64,000 nucleotides of DNA, taken from NCBI GenBank assembly GCA_004764695.1, contig SMSO01000014.1, forward strand, positions 1,563,148 to 1,627,147. Reading direction: 5' to 3'. This document shows positions 60,808 through 64,000 of the stretch, in pieces; position 1 is the stretch's first letter; each line of letters starts with the position of its first letter. The notes beneath the pieces are model-generated. The model made no database searches. It saw only the letters and a list, made by a program, of their open reading frames with translations, and was not told the DNA's origin. Source of the DNA: Schizochytrium sp. TIO01. Taxonomy: Eukaryota > Sar > Bigyra > Thraustochytrida > Thraustochytriidae. The translations under genes and the position numbers were made by a program.

Positions 60808-63800
60808 TTACTGCAATGTAGTACGCTTTACAATTGCACGAAGCTCAGATCTTGCGTGAAGCCAACTGGCAAAGGTCTCCACGTTTGTGCGGTCTTCTGG
60901 GCTAATAGTGATGAGATAGTTCACAAACTCAATGAGCTGGTAGTAGCGACGCAAGTAGTGGACACCACGGTTGTAAGCCGCAGCACGCTGCACAGGTGTC
61001 TTATCGCTACTTTCTGACTGAACCTTTAGAGGGTATATTGCTTCACGCAAATTTTGCATAGCATCACATACATCAATAATAGCATCGCATTCGCGCTTAG
61101 CAACAATACCATGCTCCAGAACGCGTTGAAGTGTTCCAATCGCATCATAGTTACCCTCAAGATAACGGCGCTCTTCCTCATCTAGATTTTGCCCTTCGCT
61201 CCAGACACGAGATGTAGTTGTCACTAAACCTTGAGCAATACCACGTTTTAGGACCTTTGAAAAGCCGACAAGCTCGCGGCGAGTCCACAAACGAAGCGCT
61301 GTGGCAGCCACAAGACCGGTGGTGGTACGACCACGGCCCATCTGACAATTGAAAATGAGCTTAGTATCAATGTTTGTGTTACGTACAATTGAAGAGATAG
61401 CGTCATAATCAGTTGCCTTAGGGGCTTGTTCATCGGTAATTGGAACCCGATGGTATGAAACATTGAACTCTCTTGCCATCATGTTGTAAAGCTCACGAGG
61501 GGTTTGGATTGCAATTGAGCCTTCACTGATGTCGACCTCAGTCCAAACAGGCTGCAAGCCTGTTTCGTCTTCGTCATGAACAAGAAAACATCCGTCGTTT
61601 GCGTATACTTCATTGATAACATCTTCCTTGAGACGTTCCTCCATATCCTCGACTCGCTGACGCGAGATACCAGTGAATTCTAGGTTACCAAAGGGATGTT
61701 CCTGTGACACAAAATTAAAAAAATTAAAAACATATGCACCAAAGAGAACATGATCCGGTAAACCAAAAAACTCTTGAGTTAGTTTGCAAATTCAACCAAA
61801 GATACAGTTGTTGTATCATTGTCCAAACAATCTAAGCAATTTATGCTGAAATTTATCTTCGCCAAGGTGAGACTCATGAAAAAAGAAAAGAAAACTTACG
61901 AGTTTGCGAAGCACGAAAGGTCGTCCATTGATGTAAATAATGGGCTCCTCACGGAGACTGATCCAACAGAGCTCTGTATCGTCCGAATCGGTGACGTGTT
62001 CAAGAATTCCCCGCAGACCCTCCACAGTCGGAATTCCGGTACCATACACGGTGACCTTTTCAGCAACACGACGGAAGTTCGGAGCTCCAGCAATCTGAAC
62101 TTTGCCTTGTTTCAAACGTGAGCAGCCCGGGAAATGGTCGCTCTTTGCAATTGCACCCCGGGTGAGCACTTTACCATTGCGTTGAGCAACAAAGCGCACC
62201 ACGTCGCGAGACGAATCGGTAGCTCCACGATTATCCCCGGTGGGTGTGGTGGGAGGTTTTGAGGGATTCGCCAATGGAACAGCACCAGTGTCATCCGTAG
62301 GTGGAGCAGACAGAACACTGTCAGAGGCAAATTGTAGCGCCTCCTCACCCTGAATTTCGTTGAAAATTGTCTTCAGCTCAGGACGGCTGTAATACCATGA
62401 AGAGAATGTCTGGTCAGGTTCCTGAGTCTCCGAAACGCTAATTTCATAAGCAGCGGCGAGAACCATGGTAAAGTACCGGCGAAGGTTAATGAGACCACGC
62501 TCTACAAACTCAGCAGCACGCTTTGTTGTGCGAGACTTTTCTGCGCGCATGATGCTTTCGCTGATTTTCAGCCTAATGTTTTCAACGGCACCACAGCGGT
62601 CAATCACCAGATCAGCCCACTTCTTGGCTGTCTTGCCGCGGCTAAGCACACGAACTAAACTAAGTATGACACCATACTCATGCTCTGCAGAGACGGGGAC
62701 CTCTGCTTCACTGTCAACGTCAGAGACAACTGGCGACTCATTTGAGGTGTAGTTCGTCAAAGGCGGGGTCTTTGTGCCATCCCGAATCATAGCGTGGCCA
62801 ACAGAGGGGTTGGAGCTTGTTTCATCATGATCTTCCTCACCAGAGAGGAAGAGCGGCATGTTAGTTTCCTTGCGCGTGTGAACGCGAGACTTCAACATCG
62901 GTGTGGTCTTGCCCTTCTTGTGGTCCTCTGCCATGCCGGAGTGCACATCGTTGCTACGACCGTAGTTAAGCAAGTAGCGGTAAAAGTCTTCCCCATTAGG
63001 AGCAAGTTTCTGCTCCGCTTCCAGTCGAGAGCGTTCCAACTCCATGAGAGCAACTGCCATGGCCATAGTAGAGCGACCGCGACCCATCTGACAGTGAAAC
63101 ACAAAGTGAGTACCCGGGCTGGCGCTTGAACGTAAGCGCTTAAGGAGCGCGTCAATATCAGCTGGGGACGCAGTCTCTTCCGGGGTCATGGGAACACGGG
63201 CATAGTCAACAGGAAGGCCAGCTTCGACAAGACTTTGGTACATCTCACGAGGTGTCATCACATCATCGTCGTCAGCAATAGTTTCCCAAAGAACCTTGAG
63301 CGAACGGTCGTCACGTTCAGAGTGAATCAAGATTCGCCCCCCATACTGCTCGGCTTCAGCGAGAATATCTTGCTTCAGGCGCATCTCGGCTGCCTCCAGG
63401 CGTTCCTCATCAATTGCGACAAAGGTGTTAATATTGCGAAAAGGGGCCCTTGTAGAGCGAAGCACGTATGGCTGCTTGTTGATGTAGACTAGAGGCTCCT
63501 CACGCAGATTAGTCCAGCAAATTTGTTTGGCATTTGAGGCATTCTGGATGTACATGGTGATTTCTCGAGCAGCATCGACTGTTGGGGTACAGACACCATA
63601 CACCGGTGTGCCCTCCACATGACGAAAGTTTGGTGCACCACGAATGAGCACATCAAGCTGCCCAACCTCCTGTGTTCGATCAACCAAACCACTAGAAAAG
63701 TGGTCGTTCTTGAGCAAAGTGTCAGTGTTAAGCATGGATCCGCGACGTGCAGCGAGAGCTGTTCGAACCTCGTCAGCAAGACCACCACTGAGAGCAATAT

Positions 63801-64000
63801 CAGCACTGGTGTCAACGGCCTCAAGCGCCTTTTCAGGGTTGTCTTCGATTGAAATAAGGACGCGATTGATTTCAGGGCGTCCAGTGAGCCAACTCTCAAA
63901 TGTCATAGGGAAGAAGCGATTAGACGAACGCCCAGTGCGTACACTGAGAGCGCTATCACCATAAAATGGTTTATCGAAGCCAGAAACGCCACCTGAGCCA
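60808..64000 (-). CDS. Paladin-like multi-module tyrosine-phosphatase-fold protein (5' partial)
   Basis: There are two exons: 61900 to the window edge and 60808-61701. The first exon frame is open through base 64000, so the start lies outside. Repeated modules can be followed: (i) the end of one at the window edge (FESWLTGRPEI); (ii) a full one, with GAPNFRHVEGTPVYG, WTNLREEPLVYINKQPYVLR, a charged helix, then the loop CQMGRGRS (63073-63093); (iii) a second full one, with GAPNFRRV, WISLREEPIIYINGRPFVLRKL across the intron, then CQMGRGRTT (61326-61346). Both loops keep the CX5R cysteine and arginine needed for phosphate binding. This is the paladin / PTP-like phytase (PF14566-type) architecture, and animal paladin acts on phosphoinositides. 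A Ser-Pro linker at about residues 335-400 joins the modules. Activity is plausible but unproven; some paladins have been regarded as inactive. Confidence 0.88.
61702..61899 (-). other. Spliceosomal intron, 198 bp, phase 0
   Basis: On the minus strand the donor is GTAAGT (61899-61894) and the acceptor TTTTGTGTCACAG ends at 61702. Removing it joins RKL to EHPFGN, which restores the module seen in the upstream repeat (YVLRSTRAPFRN). The intron contains an in-frame stop, and the right exon would otherwise lack an ATG start. It is the only intron I can place with confidence in the window. Confidence 0.9.

Noticed and set aside
61696-61710. Separate 300-codon gene starting at GTG 61710
   Set aside because: The GTG lies inside an intron; a GTAAGT donor and a CACAG acceptor join it to the upstream phosphatase exon in phase 0.

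Overview
The window looks like nuclear DNA of a heterotrophic protist. A labyrinthulomycete or thraustochytrid-type stramenopile is my best guess, but that is inference. It rests on the very long, nearly intronless reading frames (up to 2,163 codons complete and about 2,635 codons partial), the standard stop codons, AT-rich spacers full of microsatellites, and a eukaryotic domain set: WW, PH, C2/copine, TAZ and CHY zinc fingers, paladin-type phosphatase, PAN/EGF/hevein-like modules. I saw no tRNA, rRNA, CRISPR array, organellar gene or intact transposon.

Layout from left to right: a 5'-truncated giant cell-surface protein (+, 2-7909); an IQ/C2-like/PH-like protein (-, 8101-10077); an acidic Ser-Glu-repeat, WW and coiled-coil protein (+, 11149-16197); a TAZ zinc-finger protein (-, 16541-18211); a possible CFAP97/hemingway-like protein (-, 20289-21686); a triple-WW plus PH protein (+, 22222-23418); a Q-rich protein with a frame break (-, 23882-25679); a 6.3 kb spacer rich in simple repeats; a short, probably well-expressed protein with PGxxPG motifs (+, 32031-33068); an unknown disordered protein (-, 33890-35920); a membrane fatty-acid desaturase without cytochrome b5 (+, 38695-39981); a microsomal-type epoxide hydrolase with a one-base frameshift (-, 40420-41770); a type I membrane protein with a repetitive ectodomain (-, 42492-45554); a DUF2254-like membrane protein (+, 46934-49648); a copine (-, 49829-51709); a 93-residue CHY-type zinc-finger protein (+, 53057-53338); a 2,163-residue coiled-coil protein (-, 53548-60039); and a multi-module paladin-like phosphatase with one clear intron (-, 60808 to beyond 64000).

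Strands alternate almost perfectly. Genes form convergent pairs with short gaps (about 180-820 bp) separated by longer divergent gaps (about 0.5-6.3 kb). In two convergent gaps the poly(A)-type signals cross, so mRNA 3' ends probably overlap. No operon or single pathway links the genes. Loose themes are cell surface and adhesion (2-7909, 42492-45554), phosphoinositide or Ca2+-dependent membrane association (8101-10077, 22222-23418, 49829-51709, the phosphatase), and lipid chemistry (desaturase, epoxide hydrolase).

The most noteworthy observations are: the domain-rich surface protein; three separately expanded repeat arrays with different codons for the same acidic peptide; an eIF4E-binding-like motif just upstream of that gene's first ATG; two one-base frame breaks (41468-41470 and near 25083-25087); a perfect 9-bp hairpin in a probable 3' UTR; and a DUF2254-like protein in a eukaryotic context.
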